64,000 nt of DNA from Dendrophyllia cribrosa (lineage: Eukaryota; Cnidaria; Anthozoa; Scleractinia; Dendrophylliidae). The stretch spans positions 28,594,434-28,658,433 of the forward strand of contig JAJLRJ010000004.1 in the NCBI GenBank assembly GCA_024195265.1. Direction: 5' to 3'. Of the stretch, positions 1-10,289 are shown piece after piece; the stretch's first letter is position 1; each line of letters opens with the position of its first letter. A model generated the notes under the pieces. It saw only the letters and a program-made list of their open reading frames with translations. It ran no database searches and was not told the DNA's origin. The position numbers were made by a program, and so were the translations under genes.

Positions 1-1457
1 ATATTTAAAAATGTTCTGAAAAATGTTTGGTAATAATCCTTTGTGCCATAGGTGCGTAAATTTAAGCGCATGCAAGACGTAAACATTATGTACTGTTAGA
101 ATATCTAATAGTTTAGTAATGGCTTAGCGCTCTCCGTTTCTTTGCCATAAGATGTAGCGAAGAATATTAATCTGATTACGTGATTTTGTTTAATTTGAAC
201 TTTTTGAAGATGTGATCTGTAGGCGCTACCCCATGCTAAGATGGCGTAAGATATATATGGATATATTAGGTTATAATAAATTTGTTTAAGTTGCTTAATA
301 GAAAGATAGTGTCTTAGTTTGGATATAATTCCAGTATTTCGTGATATTCGTGAGCAAATATAAGAGATATGATTTTTCCAAGATACAGAGTCATCAATCA
401 TGACTCCTAGATACTTAATACAATTTTTCCGTTCCAAAGAATAACACGATCCATCTTTGCTCCTGATTTGTATGTCGATGGCCATATCTTTTTTCCTTGC
501 AGATTTAACAATCATGAAATTTGTTTTTGCCATATTTATAGATAATTTATTATTATCACACCATTCCTTTATTTTTGTTAGTTCTGAATTCATTATATTT
601 TCAAGAGTTTTCAATTCAAGTTATTCGCAGAAGCAAATACATTTGTATCATCTGCAAAAAATTTGAAATTCAGGTTTTCGGAACAATTTGGTAAATCGTT
701 TATATAAATTAAAATGTAATAGAGGGCCTAATGTACTTCCCTCTGGGATTCCGCAGATCATTGTTTGCTTTGGGGATTCAACATCACCCAATACACCAAT
801 ATCACGCTAGCATGGCATGCAAATATATTTAATCTAATGGGGAAAAGAGTCCAGTATCAAAATCAGCACATCAATATTAGTAAAACTGTGAAGTTTCGTA
901 AAGATTGCTCGTATACTGACGGAGATATGAGCTTTTGAAACTTAGTACTCTGGCCTAACTTTTACAAAGAAATGTATGGGAAAAACACGAAAACGAGGCT
1001 GGACGGGCAATCTATGCCCGTCCACCATACATTTCTTTGTAAAAATGCTCAGTTTCAAAATTTCATATCTTCGTCAGTTTTCTAGCAATCTTTACAAAAC
1101 TTTGTAGTTTTACTAATATCGATATGCTGAATTTAATGCTTGGCTCTTTTTCCTAATAAACCAACTATGTTTTTGTGCCATGCTAGCGTGATATTGGTCT
1201 ATGTAACATATTGCTTTCTGTTGTTTGATCGGTCCTTGCAGTGGTCTGTTGCTTATCACTGTTTGTATTTGATCAAATGTGACGCAATAGATCGTTCACG
1301 GTATCTACAGTTTAGTTAAATATAACTATCAAACCATTTTAAGGGAAGCCCTCTAATTCCATAGATTTCTAACTTTTTAAGTAATATATCGTGGTTTACA
1401 GTGTCGAATGCTTTGGAAAATTCCAGAAAAACACCACAGGTGTACAAATTGTTGTCT
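1..1457 (-). pseudogene. LINE-C, 3' half: degraded non-LTR reverse transcriptase (palm to C-terminus)
   Basis: Read on the minus strand, this encodes the catalytic and C-terminal part of a Jockey/CR1-like LINE reverse transcriptase. Visible blocks in protein order are KAFDTVNHDILLKKL (about 1380-1420), IPEGSTLGPLL (about 730-770), the active-site FADD (about 645-660), then the thumb region with KYLGVMIDD and YISYAILAWGS (105-614). The reading continues to base 1 with HNVYVLHALKFTHLWH, so the window edge cuts the element. It is dead: several frameshifts, an internal stop after the FADD block, and a MITE inserted between the KAFDTVNH and PEGS blocks. Its N-terminal half lies 14 kb away at 15527-16070, displaced by the BEL element. 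The exact LINE clade cannot be fixed by eye. Confidence 0.9.
792..1201. mobile_element. Palindromic MITE with TA target duplication (794-1199)
   Basis: A 23-base perfect terminal inverted repeat is visible, 795-817 (ACCAATATCACGCTAGCATG...) against 1176-1198. TA dinucleotides flank it at 792-793 and 1200-1201. The two halves are roughly complementary throughout, for example ACAAAGAAATGTATGG near 963 against CCATACATTTCTTTGT near 1023, so the whole element folds back on itself. The LINE reading frame resumes on both sides, which confirms a discrete insertion. The TA duplication suggests mobilisation by a Tc1/mariner-type transposase. There is no coding capacity. Confidence 0.85.
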
Positions 1458-1759
1458 GTGTCGGAAACGTGTTATTGTCAAGTTGCGTGACAAATAGGGC
1501 GTGGGTTTTTTTTTTTGACATAAATGCGAGATGAACCCATAGATCAACTAATAGATGTGAGTCAACAATAACCGGAAATTCCTGTCTGACCATAGCTAAT
1601 ACTTTTATAAGAATAGGATCGAGTAAAATTACTGAGAGTTGTGCTTGATGTGATACGATACAGATTAGTGACAGTGAGAATAAAATACCAAATACCTTTA
1701 AAACGGAAAACATCTAGTGAATTTTGGAGATTACTTAAGGAAAGTGGACATTCTCCAAA
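1458..1759 (+). repeat. BEL/Pao 5' LTR
   Basis: About 302 bp, nearly identical to 15244-15526. By eye I count four substitutions, a one-base difference in a T run (11 against 10 Ts) and an 18-base segment (about 1684-1701) missing from the 3' copy. It begins (T)GTGTCGGAAACG and ends TTCTCCAAA. Promoter elements were not identified. Short open frames read across this LTR are not genes. Confidence 0.92.
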
Positions 1760-1761
1760 CG

Positions 1762-1779
1762 TGGCACCTCCGACGGGAC
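1762..1779 (+). promoter_or_regulatory. Candidate tRNA primer-binding site
   Basis: TGGCACCTCCGACGGGAC starts two bases after the 5' LTR. Position and the leading TGG (complement of a tRNA 3' CCA) fit a minus-strand primer site. I did not identify the matching tRNA. Confidence 0.55.
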
Positions 1780-2585
1780 CGCAATCTTCATGTTGTGAGT
1801 ATAATTCAGTTCTGAATTTAATTTAAACCTACGCGACCGATAGAGATGGAGAGTGCGAAGGGAAAACTGCAAACGAAACTTACGCAACTGGACATCCATG
1901 CCAAGAGAACGGAACAAGCACTCGATTCAGGATCTGTAGGAGCTATTGACTGAGAGAGACATACGGGAGCATTAAGGACTACAATATCCGAAGCGGACGA
2001 GTTAAAGCGCGCGTTGGAAGCCTTCAAGATTGAAGCAAAGGAAGACCTTGGTGAAATAGGAACGTGGAATGCCGCGGTTGACCTTCAGTTAATGAAGGCT
2101 GACGAAGAGGTTGGGAAGCTTCGCAAATGGCTCGAAGACAGAAGACGCCAAGAAGAGACGATCGCCCGAGAAGACCAGCTTCAATTCGAGATAAAACTAC
2201 ATGAACAAAAGATGAAACTTCAGACCGACTTCACTACGCAAGAGAGCCAGGGAGGCGTGTCACCTAAACAAACACAAGCGAAGCTACCAAAGATCGAAAT
2301 TAAAAGGTTCGAAGGCTCTTACTTGGATTGGCCGAGGTTCTGGGGTCAGTTCACGGAGACGATCGACAAGGTAGAAATAGCATCCATCAATAAATTCACC
2401 TATTTCTGCGGGCTACTGGGGCCAAAGGTTAAGACTACTGTGGAAGCCTTGCCGTTTACACCAGAGGGCTACAACAGAGCCAAGTCAATACTCCTAAGCA
2501 AATATGGGAAGGAATCCGAAAGAATAAAGGCGTACGTCAAAGAAATAATGGCTCTCCCCGTCATAACAAGCGCTAACCCTAAGAG

Positions 2586-2926
2586 AAAAGAATTTGGTTT
2601 TATCGACTGAGTCGATAAGGTAAATTAGCCACCGTAAAAAGATTCTAGAAAGCTGACGTTTCGAGCGCCAGCCCTTCGTCGGAGCGAATCAAGGGATTGT
2701 GGGTAGTGTGTGGTTTAATATAGTAGGTGAAGCTACGCTATTGGTGGAAATTTGGTGACGTGAAAAACAAATGTAAATTAGTTGAATGAAAAGCGTTCGT
2801 TGATTCCGTGGGGTTTCAGAGTGCCGATTTGGAAGATGATTTTTTGTTCTAAGTTTTTCCGGCTTTCTGTGTTACCCTGGTGTAGGGAAAGGCCTACACC
2901 AGGGTGGGCCTTTCCCTTATCCTCTT
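2586..2926 (-). mobile_element. PLE 3'-end fragment inserted in gag
   Basis: On the minus strand the last about 30 codons of a Penelope-like ORF are readable (KIIFQIGTLKPHGINERFSF, stop at 2778-2780). The 3' untranslated region follows, with a hammerhead-type motif. The target sequence ACCCTAAGAG occurs on both sides (2576-2585 and 2927-2936), giving a 10-bp duplication. Only the 3' end of the PLE is present, so the copy is severely 5'-truncated. It belongs to a different subfamily from the long PLE at 8590-14660, because the C-terminal tail and ribozyme differ. Confidence 0.85.
2652..2686 (-). ncRNA. Hammerhead-type self-cleaving ribozyme motif of PLE (decayed core)
   Basis: Minus-strand reading shows stem I GCU/AGC, core CCGACGA (canonical CUGANGA, with C in place of U), stem II GGGC/GCUC with a short loop, then GAAA and the cleavage triplet GUC. 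Helix III is essentially absent, as described for minimal hammerheads in Penelope-like elements. The U-to-C core change suggests this copy is inactive. Confidence 0.7.
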
Positions 2927-2942
2927 ACCCTAAGAGGATAAG
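2876..2942. repeat. Two adjacent inverted repeats at the PLE 5' junction
   Basis: CCCTGGTGTAGG is mirrored by CCTACACCAGGG (2876-2905). CTTATCCTCTTA is mirrored by TAAGAGGATAAG (2916-2942). The second palindrome extends into target gag sequence, so it was probably made by snap-back or template switching while the fragment was inserted. Confidence 0.8.
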
Positions 2943-3471
2943 CGAGTTAGTGAGACATTAACGTACTGTGTTCAAGCTTTGGAAACGATGAATAAACTTA
3001 GCGAAGTTAATGGAAACGTACCCATGACACTGGATAAACTGCCAGGGATTCGTGGAGACCTAGTACGAATGGATCCGGATTGGGAGAATTGGAATTTCGC
3101 CCAGTTGTCAGAGGTAGTAAGGCTTTTGTCAAAAAGAAACCCGGTTGAAGAACGAGAAACGCCAGAGCAACTCAATCCGAAACGAGATCGTTCAAACAAG
3201 CTCTTCCAAGCACGAGGTGGCGATGGTATGAAGCCAAACAAATGCGTTTATTGCAGTGATGCGACACACAGATCGTCCGAATGCCAGAAGATCTCAACCG
3301 TGGACGAACGGAAGCAGTTTCTCGCGAAAAAGAAGCTTTGTTTCAATTGCGCAACACCAAATCACCGCGCCGCAGAGTGTTTTAGCAAAAAAAATCTGTT
3401 TACATTGTCACAAACGTCATCACTCTTCGATATGTGATCGTGAACAAACAGACAACGGGAAGCAGACGTTG

Positions 3472-3788
3472 ATGACAGCCAGTGAGAACAATGAAGGAAT
3501 CCTGCCAGTCGTAACAGTAAAGGTCGATGGCATTACCTGTCGCGCGTTGATAGATACCGGCGCGGGGGAGTTCGTACGCATCTGCGAAGCTGTTGGATCT
3601 TCTAAACAAAAAGCCAAGTGAAACGAAAACAAAACGTGTGGATATGCTAATCAGCTCGAAAGTAACCAAACTAGAAGTGTACGACACCGTTGTGGAATCC
3701 TTAGACGGAAATTACCAGATGTCTGAAACTCACGAAGGTCAACAAAGCAGAGCTACTATCGATTGACAATCCAAAATACGGACAATTG
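3472..3788 (+). pseudogene. BEL aspartic protease, N-terminal part, frameshifted
   Basis: The active-site triad DTGA is readable at 3553-3564 in the frame TCRALIDTGAGE, preceded by a beta-strand (ILPVVTVKVDGI) typical of retroelement proteases. The frame then shifts within a GGGGG run. The next frame gives a BEL-like stretch (SSKVTKLEVYDTVVESLDG) up to about 3788, where a 1.2-kb repeat interrupts. The polyprotein resumes at about 5002 with DKYPHLQGVKI. In an intact element this protease would cut the Gag-Pol precursor. Confidence 0.82.
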
Positions 3789-5000
3789 ATAGCGGAGCAC
3801 TCGCCGGGCCGAAGGCCCGGCTGCGCAGCCCCATACTCATAGAACCTAGCCCGTCATTTTTCATGGTCATGGCTAGCGGAATGTTTCGCGGGCGCGCGTG
3901 TGCCCGCCGCCGTCGCGCAGGACTAGCTCGCGGGCGCGTATGACGTCGCAAAACATGCGTGTACGACGTCATGTTGAAACCAAAGCGAGGCTTTTTTTCG
4001 CGCGGTTACACGGCCGAATGTCACGTCAGCTGGGAAAACACTTTGATGTTTTGTTCTGTTTACTGAGCGGAGAAAACGGTTTAAATTAAAGTCGTTATTT
4101 TCCTGCATTTTTTCGTGGTTTGCTACTCAAGACAGGGATACTAATTAAGGGATACTCAGAAGCCGCTTTAGTGGAAAAAGAAGAGCTTTCAGGGATAAAA
4201 TCTTGCTTCGAGGAACTATATACGTTTTTAGCAATGCGAGAAATGGGTTCGTTTTACGGATTTCAGTACCAAAGCGGAGATTTAAAGAATTTCCAAGCAC
4301 AGTAGTCGCCGGAGGGACTTAATGGTAAAACAAATTACATTTTTCGATGGGAATTTATCTTGATATCAATCTGTGATTGACTTTTTGTTTGTGTTCACGT
4401 TAGTTTTGGAGAATTGTTTTTAAACGTGTAGCCTAAATTCAGTTGTATTAATTTCTTGAATTTCATCGAAGACACGGCTCGGCCTCGATGCGCGTTTTGC
4501 GTTTTGCTTTTAAACATAAACTAATGGAGATTTGAATAAAAATTTTCGAAAGAAGATTGTGTTGTCCATTTTTATGTGTTTGTTCATTCATTACATAGAT
4601 TGAAAAGCGATTTTATGTAAACAAAACAAGACTTAGATTTTATACTCGCGTTGCCTTATGCAAATATGTTTGTGTATTTTTGTAATTTTGGTTTCCAAAT
4701 CAGTTTCTCGGGCATTTTGTGACAAGCAACAAATGTATTTTATTCAAAAAATAGTCGTAATAGTTATTCTAGACGGAGAAAAAGTTGTTTTTGTGAACTT
4801 TTGTACGGTCTAAATGTACTGTGCAGACGGTCGGGTAACAAGCTTAAGCTTACTGTTTTTGAGAATTGCTAAAATTGAAAAATAGCCCGGTCGTCAATCT
4901 TAATTCCGACCTTTCACCTAAGTTAAGTTTCATCTTAGTTAAGCTTGTTCAGAGGGTCTTCAGAGGGCAACGCTGTTAGGCTAAGCCTAACTATATATAT
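3789..5000 (+). mobile_element. 1.2-kb interspersed repeat 'X', copy A (class unknown)
   Basis: This segment splits the BEL protease/RT linker and is homologous, end to end and inverted, to 20429-21643. Shared landmarks are ATAGCGGAGC then a GC-rich GCCGGGCCGAAGG block at one end, TTTTCATGGTCATGGCTAGC, and GTTAGGCTNAGCCTA at the other end. In the middle is a block around TAGTGGAAAAAGAAGAGC. The ends start TATAG-like and finish in CTATAT, so they may be short inverted termini, but I could not settle a target duplication. The short open frames inside are not conserved between copies. Probably a non-autonomous DNA element. Confidence 0.75.
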
Positions 5001-6114
5001 TAGACAAATACCCACATTTGCAAGGAGTCAAAATCACAGACCGTGACACGAAAGACCAACTTCCCATACACGTCGTTCTAGGAAGCGGGGAATATGCGCG
5101 CGTAAAAACTGAGACAAGACCTCAAATTGGGCAGGATGGGGAGCCAGTGGCGGAGAAAACTAAACTAGGATGGTTTATCATGAGTCCGGGATCAGAATTT
5201 GACAAAAGCTGACTACGAGGACCTATGCAGGCTTGACATACCAGGGCTTGCAGACACACCAGAACATGACCAGAGCATTGTGCACGCAGAATTTAAGGAA
5301 CAACTTCAACATTCACCGGAAGGATGGTACGAAACCGGGCTACCATGGCGAGGCAATCATCCAGAACTATCAACAAACAAACAAACAAGGAAGCTTACGA
5401 CGCCTGTCGAGTCTAACCAAGAAACTGCAGCGCATTAACCTCACCTATGAGTACGATGCCATAATACGAGAACAACTCCAGAACAACGTAGTCGAAGTCG
5501 CACCAGAAGAAATCGTGGGGAAAGAGTTTTATATTCCGCACAAAGCAGTGATTAGAGAAACGGCCGAAACAACCAAGATGCGCATAGTATATGATGGCTC
5601 GGCAAGAGCAACACCAGAGTCACCGTCGCTGAACGAGTGCCTTTATCCTGGTCCACCATTGGAAAACAAGCTTTGGGACATACTAGTAAGACAGAGAGCA
5701 TACCCCATAGCTGTAACCGCAGACATCCAGAAGGCCTTCTTACAAATACGTATCCGGGAGTGTGAACGTGATGCATTAAGATTCCATTGGAAGAAAGGTG
5801 AACATGGGAAGTTAGAGATACTTCGCTTCACTCGTGCGCTGTTCGGTCTAGCCCCATCGCCCTTTCTGCTTGGTGGCGTGATCGAAGCCCATTTAGATGC
5901 TTGGGAAGAACGAGAACCAGAGATAGTGGCAGAGCTTCGACGCAGCTTATATGTCGATGATCTACTAACGGGTGGACGAAACACAAGCCAGGCCCAGCAG
6001 CGCAAAGAGAAAGCCGTTCAGATATTCAGCGATGCAACGTTCCAACTCCACAGGTGGCATTCCAACGTCAAACAGCTAGAGGAAGATACAAACCTGATCG
6101 TTGGCCCTGAATAG
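5001..6114 (+). pseudogene. BEL reverse transcriptase, broken
   Basis: The BEL/Pao RT begins after the linker (LPIHVVLGSGEYARVKT, KLGWFIMSPG at 5018-5212). It carries the fingers motif MRIVYDGSARA, the first catalytic block TADIQKAFLQIRI (about 5710-5750) and the active-site YVDD at 5950-5961 followed by LLTGG. Damage: a frameshift near 5205, another between about 5340 and 5400, and an in-frame TAG at 6112-6114, after which the same frame continues. The catalytic aspartates themselves are intact. In a live element this enzyme would copy the RNA into DNA inside the particle. Confidence 0.92.
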
Positions 6115-7344
6115 CATTCGTTTGCTAAACAACAACTGAATGTGAAACCCAGTGAATCGAAGATGTTGGGACTCAAGTGGGACAAACAGCAAGACACTTT
6201 AGCAGTAGTGATACCCGAGGAAGAAACGCAACCAACCAAGCGAGGAATTCTGGGGAAGATGGCTAAGATTTATGACCCCTTAGGACTGATTGCACCGTTG
6301 ACACTAACCGCAAAGCAGATTTATCGTGAGGTTTGTGACACCAAAGCACAATGGGACGCAAAGATCAACGGAAACCTTCTACAGCGCTGGAAGAAATGGG
6401 ACAAGCAATTACCTTGTGAACAGCAAGTACCGCGATCAATAGTAAGTTATCAAGAAGAAGTACAAGAAGTGGAACTACACTCTTTCGGGGACGCATCAGA
6501 AAGAGGAGCAGGAGCAGCAATTTATGCAGTTGTACGCCAACCGTCAGGCAACACTCAAAGATTAGTGGCCGCCAAGAGTCGACTTGCCAAACAGGGACTG
6601 ACTATTCCACGCCTAGAATTAATCTCAGCGCACATGGCTACCAATCTGTTGATAAACGTACGCAACGCCCTAGATTACGTGCCCTCCCCAAAGGTGTTTG
6701 GATGGTTAGACAGCACCGTCGCACTGCACTGGATTAAAGGAAATAGTCAGTATAAGCAGTTTGTCGCGAATCGAGTTGCCAAGATACAGTTGCATAAGGA
6801 TATCGAGTGGAGGTACGTACCTACAGATGCAAACCCTGCAGACCTAGCGAGCAGAGGTGCTCCAGTTCAATCAGCACTTTGGCAACAGAGACCGGAATGG
6901 CTCCAAGACAAGTCCAAGTGGCCAATCAACCCAGTAACAAGATCGTCACCAGCATCAGAAGTTGAAGCCAAGGTCATTAGGGAAGTGCTCAACCTATCGC
7001 AAACCAAACCAGAACCAGACGAGTTCGACGAACTCCTCGAACGCACCAACTTGCGACGAACCTTGAGAGTAGGCGCGTGGCTTAAGAGGTTCATTTATAA
7101 CTGCAAGCACAAAGACAAGAAACTTGGGCCCCTGCTTACAGAAGAAATTGAAGACGTACGTATTTGGTGGATTAAACGAGTCCAACGTCGAGACAGAGAA
7201 ACTCCGGACTTTCCTCAAATTAGCAGACAACTCAACTTGCAACCCAATGCAGAAGGAGTGTTGACGTGCCGCGGCCGGATACAAGAGCAAACGCCGATAT
7301 ACCTACCGAATAGTGAAAAGTTTACAGAAAAACTGGTCCAATAA
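6115..7344 (+). pseudogene. BEL RT connection and RNase H domain
   Basis: The same frame as the RT continues past the 6112 stop and is open for 400 residues. It starts with the Pao-family connection (SKMLGLKWD, GKMAKIYDPLGLIAPLTL). RNase H follows with FGDAS (D codon 6490-6492), IPRLELISAHMA and the substrate-side block WLDSTVALHWI (about 6701-6735), then NPADLASRG. The acidic residues expected for RNase H appear present. A TAA at 7342-7344 stops the frame between RNase H and integrase, which are fused in BEL polyproteins. This is the best-preserved part of the element. Confidence 0.9.
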
Positions 7345-8587
7345 GCTCATTGCGAGACACTGCATGGGAGAGTCGCTCTGACAATGGCAGTAGTGAGAGA
7401 GAGATACTGGGTACCAAAGCTTCGTAGTTTAGTCAAATCGGTTCGAAGCAAATGCTATGGCTGTAAGAGATTCAGTGCAACTCCGGCAAGAAACCTAATA
7501 CCTGGTCAGTTACCGGAAGATCGGACCACAGTAGGCGCGGCATTTGAAGTCATTGGGACAGATTTCGCTGGACCAATCAAGTACAAACGGGAAAAGAAAA
7601 ATCAAGGAAACGCCTATCTGGCTATCTTCACTTGCAGTTTCTCAAGGGCTGTACACTTAGATTTAATGGCTAGCCTAAAGACAGACAACTTTATCACATG
7701 TCTCAAGCGTTTCATCGCTCGTCGCGGAAGACCACGGGTCATCCACTCAGATAATGGCGGTACCTTCATCAAAGCCGAGAAATGGCTACGGCAGTTACGA
7801 AAGGATGAGCTTCTCCAGGGTCTTCTAGAAGAACACGAAATTATATGGAAATTCAACTTGAGCCGCGCCCCTTGGTGGGGGGGGGGTCAGTTTAAGAGAT
7901 TAATTGGAGTCGTGAAATCCTCCATGTACAAAGCTATTGGGGGAGCAACCCTAACCTGGCTTGAGCTCAGTGAGGTGCTACTCGACATTGAGACGCAGAT
8001 TAATCGCCGCCCATTGAGCTATGTGGAAGATGACGTCGAGTTACCAATCTATAACGCCCTCAATCTTCTTGTACCAGCGAACAAACCAGTTACCGGAAGA
8101 GGAGACCTGGAGGATAGCAGACCGAGACATCCGGAGACGTGCTAAGTATCTGCGAACCTGTAAGGACAAAATGTGGAGTCGCTGGCAGAGAGAATACCTT
8201 ACAGCACTAAGAGAAAGACACAACCTGACGCACGCAGTGAACAAGTTCCAACCTAAGAAAGTAGATGTCGCCATAGTGAAATCCGACAGCAAGAATCGCG
8301 GAAAATGGCCGCTGGGCATAGTGAATGACGTGTACCCTGGCAATGACGGTGTCATACGTGCAGTTCAACTCAGAACCGCTAAAAGCATACTGAAACGACC
8401 AGTACAGCATTTGTACCCACTGGAACTTCAATGTGACCTCAGCACTCCAGTGGCAGACCCACGCTTAAACCCACGGGCTCAAGATTTCCACCCTAAAAGA
8501 GAAAAACTTGTTCAGGCTGCAAAAACCGTGGACGAAGATCCTGCTGGTTTTTCGTTGGATCTCACAGGAGGAGACCTAATCAGCTAA
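7345..8587 (+). pseudogene. BEL integrase with DUF5641-like tail; catalytic Glu replaced by Lys
   Basis: After the 7342 stop the frame shows an H2C2 zinc-binding domain (AHCETLH ... CYGCKRF). The rve core follows with Asp in GTDFAG (7561-7563) and Asp in HSDNGG (7750-7752). The third DDE position, normally Glu in the WWGGQFERLIG context, reads GGGQFKRLIG with Lys (7894-7896), next to a run of ten Gs. The frame then shifts between about 8080 and 8100 into 8021-8587, which encodes the BEL-specific C-terminal domain (RDIRRRAKYLRTCKDKMWSR, then DVAIVKSDSKNRGKWPLG). Stop at 8585-8587. Integration activity would be lost. Confidence 0.9.
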
Positions 8588-8655
8588 AATGAATCAATAT
8601 ACTAACGACAAGTCCAAGGACTACTGCAAAGCTGATACAACGAGTAAATATATTT

Positions 8656-8699
8656 CAAACAATATTTCGGCTGGCCAGACCAGCCTCATTCAGGTTATA
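8656..8699 (-). ncRNA. Hammerhead-like motif in PLE 3' region
   Basis: The minus strand reads AAC, then CUGAAUGAG, stem II GGCUGG/CCAGCC, GAAA, U, AUU, GUU. The layout, with AAC/GUU as stem I and almost no helix III, matches the other two motifs here. The core has one extra A relative to CUGANGA, so activity is doubtful. Confidence 0.55.
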
Positions 8700-8826
8700 A
8701 GATGTTACTAAATTATAAAATGAAAGTACAACATTATATAAAGGAGAATGTCGCAATACATATTTAAAAAAGAGGAGGGGCGGAAATGACCTGCAAGATA
8801 ATAAAAATAAGGCTAGTATACGTAAA

Positions 8827-9504
8827 CTACAATTTATCACGTTTGTTCAACCCACGTGGTTCTAGTGTTTTCGCTCTATCTTTTAAATACGACTCTCTGG
8901 CTTTACGAATAGAATCCCGTGAATAGTGAATTATTTCTAGTGGAATAAGTTGCATGTCAGTGTTGGAATGGTTAGAATGGGAAAGAAAGTGTTCAGAGAC
9001 AGTAGTAGGTTTGGATTTAATGTTAGGTTTGTCAACGGAACGTCGATGTTCGTTAAATCTGTATTTAAGACGTCGCTTAGTTTCACCAATGTATTGTAAA
9101 TGGCAGCGGTTACATTGTATCATGTAGATTAAGTTTTTAGTGTTACAGGTTATATGTGAAGTGATGGAACGGGTTTCGCCTGTAGAATAAAAAATATAGT
9201 CTTTAAGACCGTTAGTGATGTAAGGACAAGTGGCACAATCTTGTCCACAACGGAAAGAGCCCGGTGGTAAATTAGTATTGTTAGAGGTGGTGTGTGGTAA
9301 TTGCGCTCTAATTAAAAGGTCGCGTAGGTTAGCACTACGTCTGTAAGCAACGAAAGGTGGGTGTTTAAAGACGTCCCGGCAGCGATTGGAGGAGAGTAAT
9401 ATGTTGAAATGTTTGCGTAAGATATTAGAGATGCGAGGAATAGCTGGGTTGTATGTAACAACGAAAGGTAAATGGTCAGTGGAATCATCAGGTTTAGTTA
9501 GCAA
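8827..9504 (-). pseudogene. PLE C-terminal GIY-YIG endonuclease region
   Basis: This open stretch of about 225 residues begins in the RT thumb/linker (LPFVVTYNPAIPRISNILRKH). It shows the Cys-rich segment FRCGQDCATCPYI and then the GIY-YIG nuclease core, IYMIQCNRCHLQYIGETKRRLKYRFNEHRRS, with the Arg and His expected for catalysis. The usual Glu lies further on (VSEHFL). It ends at NKRDKL. In live PLEs the nuclease nicks the target to prime reverse transcription. The domain looks intact but is cut off from its RT by a frameshift near 9510-9610 and by the Harbinger insertion. Confidence 0.9.
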
Positions 9505-9615
9505 GGCGTCATTGCGAGAAATATTAGCAGCGCGCAGAAACTGTCGGTTAAGGAAAGTTTTATGATAACCTCGTGCGAGGAGATATGATTTTAATTGATC
9601 AGTGCGAAGTTTAAA

Positions 9616-10013
9616 TTAAGCGTCAGTGGAACAAATGCGGCAGAGGCGAAGAGCTAAACTGAAAGGAATAGCTTTTTTGGTGTGTTTAGGATGGCATGAT
9701 GTACTGAGAAGGTGTTGGTGTTTATCTGTAGGCTTAGTATATAAATCAGTTTCCATTATGCCGTTGTGTAGAGATCCCATAACATCGAGAAATGGAACGT
9801 TAGTTAATGAGTGACAGCTAGTGAACTTAATAGTGGGATGAATATTATTGAGATAATCAATGAATATTTTCAAATGATCTAGCCCTTGAGTCCAGATCAT
9901 GAAAATATCATCGGATATATCTCCACCATGTGTGAGGTTGCCAAGGGGCATTAGAGAGAGCGTTAATTTCGAAAATACCGAGAAAAAGGTTAGCAAAAGA
10001 AGGAGCCATCTTA
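9616..10013 (-). pseudogene. PLE reverse transcriptase, catalytic part, downstream of the Harbinger insertion
   Basis: Minus-strand reading starts at the transposon junction with KMAPSFANLFLG, continues to the catalytic segment ISDDIFMIWTQG, normally YIDDIFMIW in PLEs, and then NVPFLDV and TDLYTKPTDKHQHL. Small indels around the DD motif and before it put parts in different frames. It joins in sense with the RT half ending IHGTAMGT at 12549. Confidence 0.85.
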
Positions 10014-10205
10014 GGGTGCGTTTCTTTAAAAAAATCCAAATCCGGATTCTTGAATCCAAAAACGGATTTTGCGTTTCTTTAATAAAATCCGAAAATGGAT
10101 TTTGAATCTATAGAATCCACACTCCGAGTGGATTCATTAGATCAAATCTAAATCCGGATTTTTAGGATTCATGATCCGTGCGTTTCTTTATTGCACGGAT
10201 ACAAA
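10014..10205. repeat. Harbinger subterminal repeats
   Basis: AATCCGGATT/GGATTT-type words recur many times (near 10027, 10038, 10056, 10085, 10097, 10150). The terminal word GTGCGTTTCTTT is repeated inside at about 10068 (partial) and 10188. A smaller cluster lies at the other end, 12460-12530. Such clusters are the usual binding sites of the Harbinger Myb-like protein and transposase; that role is inferred. Confidence 0.7.
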
Positions 10206-10289
10206 AAGCAGTACGTTTGGCAAGCGGTCGTCTTCTTAAAATCCGCCACATTCCCGCCATTTTGTTGTAAATATTAGCTGCTGCCGGCC

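Larger units (their letters stand above)
1846..3437 (+). pseudogene. gag: BEL gag: coiled N-terminal region plus two zinc knuckles, broken
   Basis: The likely start is ATG 1846, the first ATG in frame with the long downstream reading. An in-frame TGA at 1951-1953 interrupts it after 35 residues, then the frame stays open to about 2585. The N-terminal part is charged and helical (DLQLMKADEEVGKLRKWLEDR), followed by the typical BEL segment around LPKIEIKRFEGSYLDWPRFW (about 2284-2343). A PLE fragment then splits the gene at 2586-2926, after NPKR. Reading resumes at 2937 and reaches two zinc knuckles, CVYCSDATHRSSEC (about 3243-3285) and CFNCATPNHRAAEC (about 3340-3380). An eight-A run near 3388 shifts the frame just before CLHCHKRHHSSIC. 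Gag would form the particle and bind genomic RNA; this copy cannot. Confidence 0.9.

Noticed and set aside
1396..1713. Minus frame of 105 codons, repeated at 15091-15480
   Set aside because: Both lie across the two BEL LTRs; the similarity is LTR identity, not a gene family.
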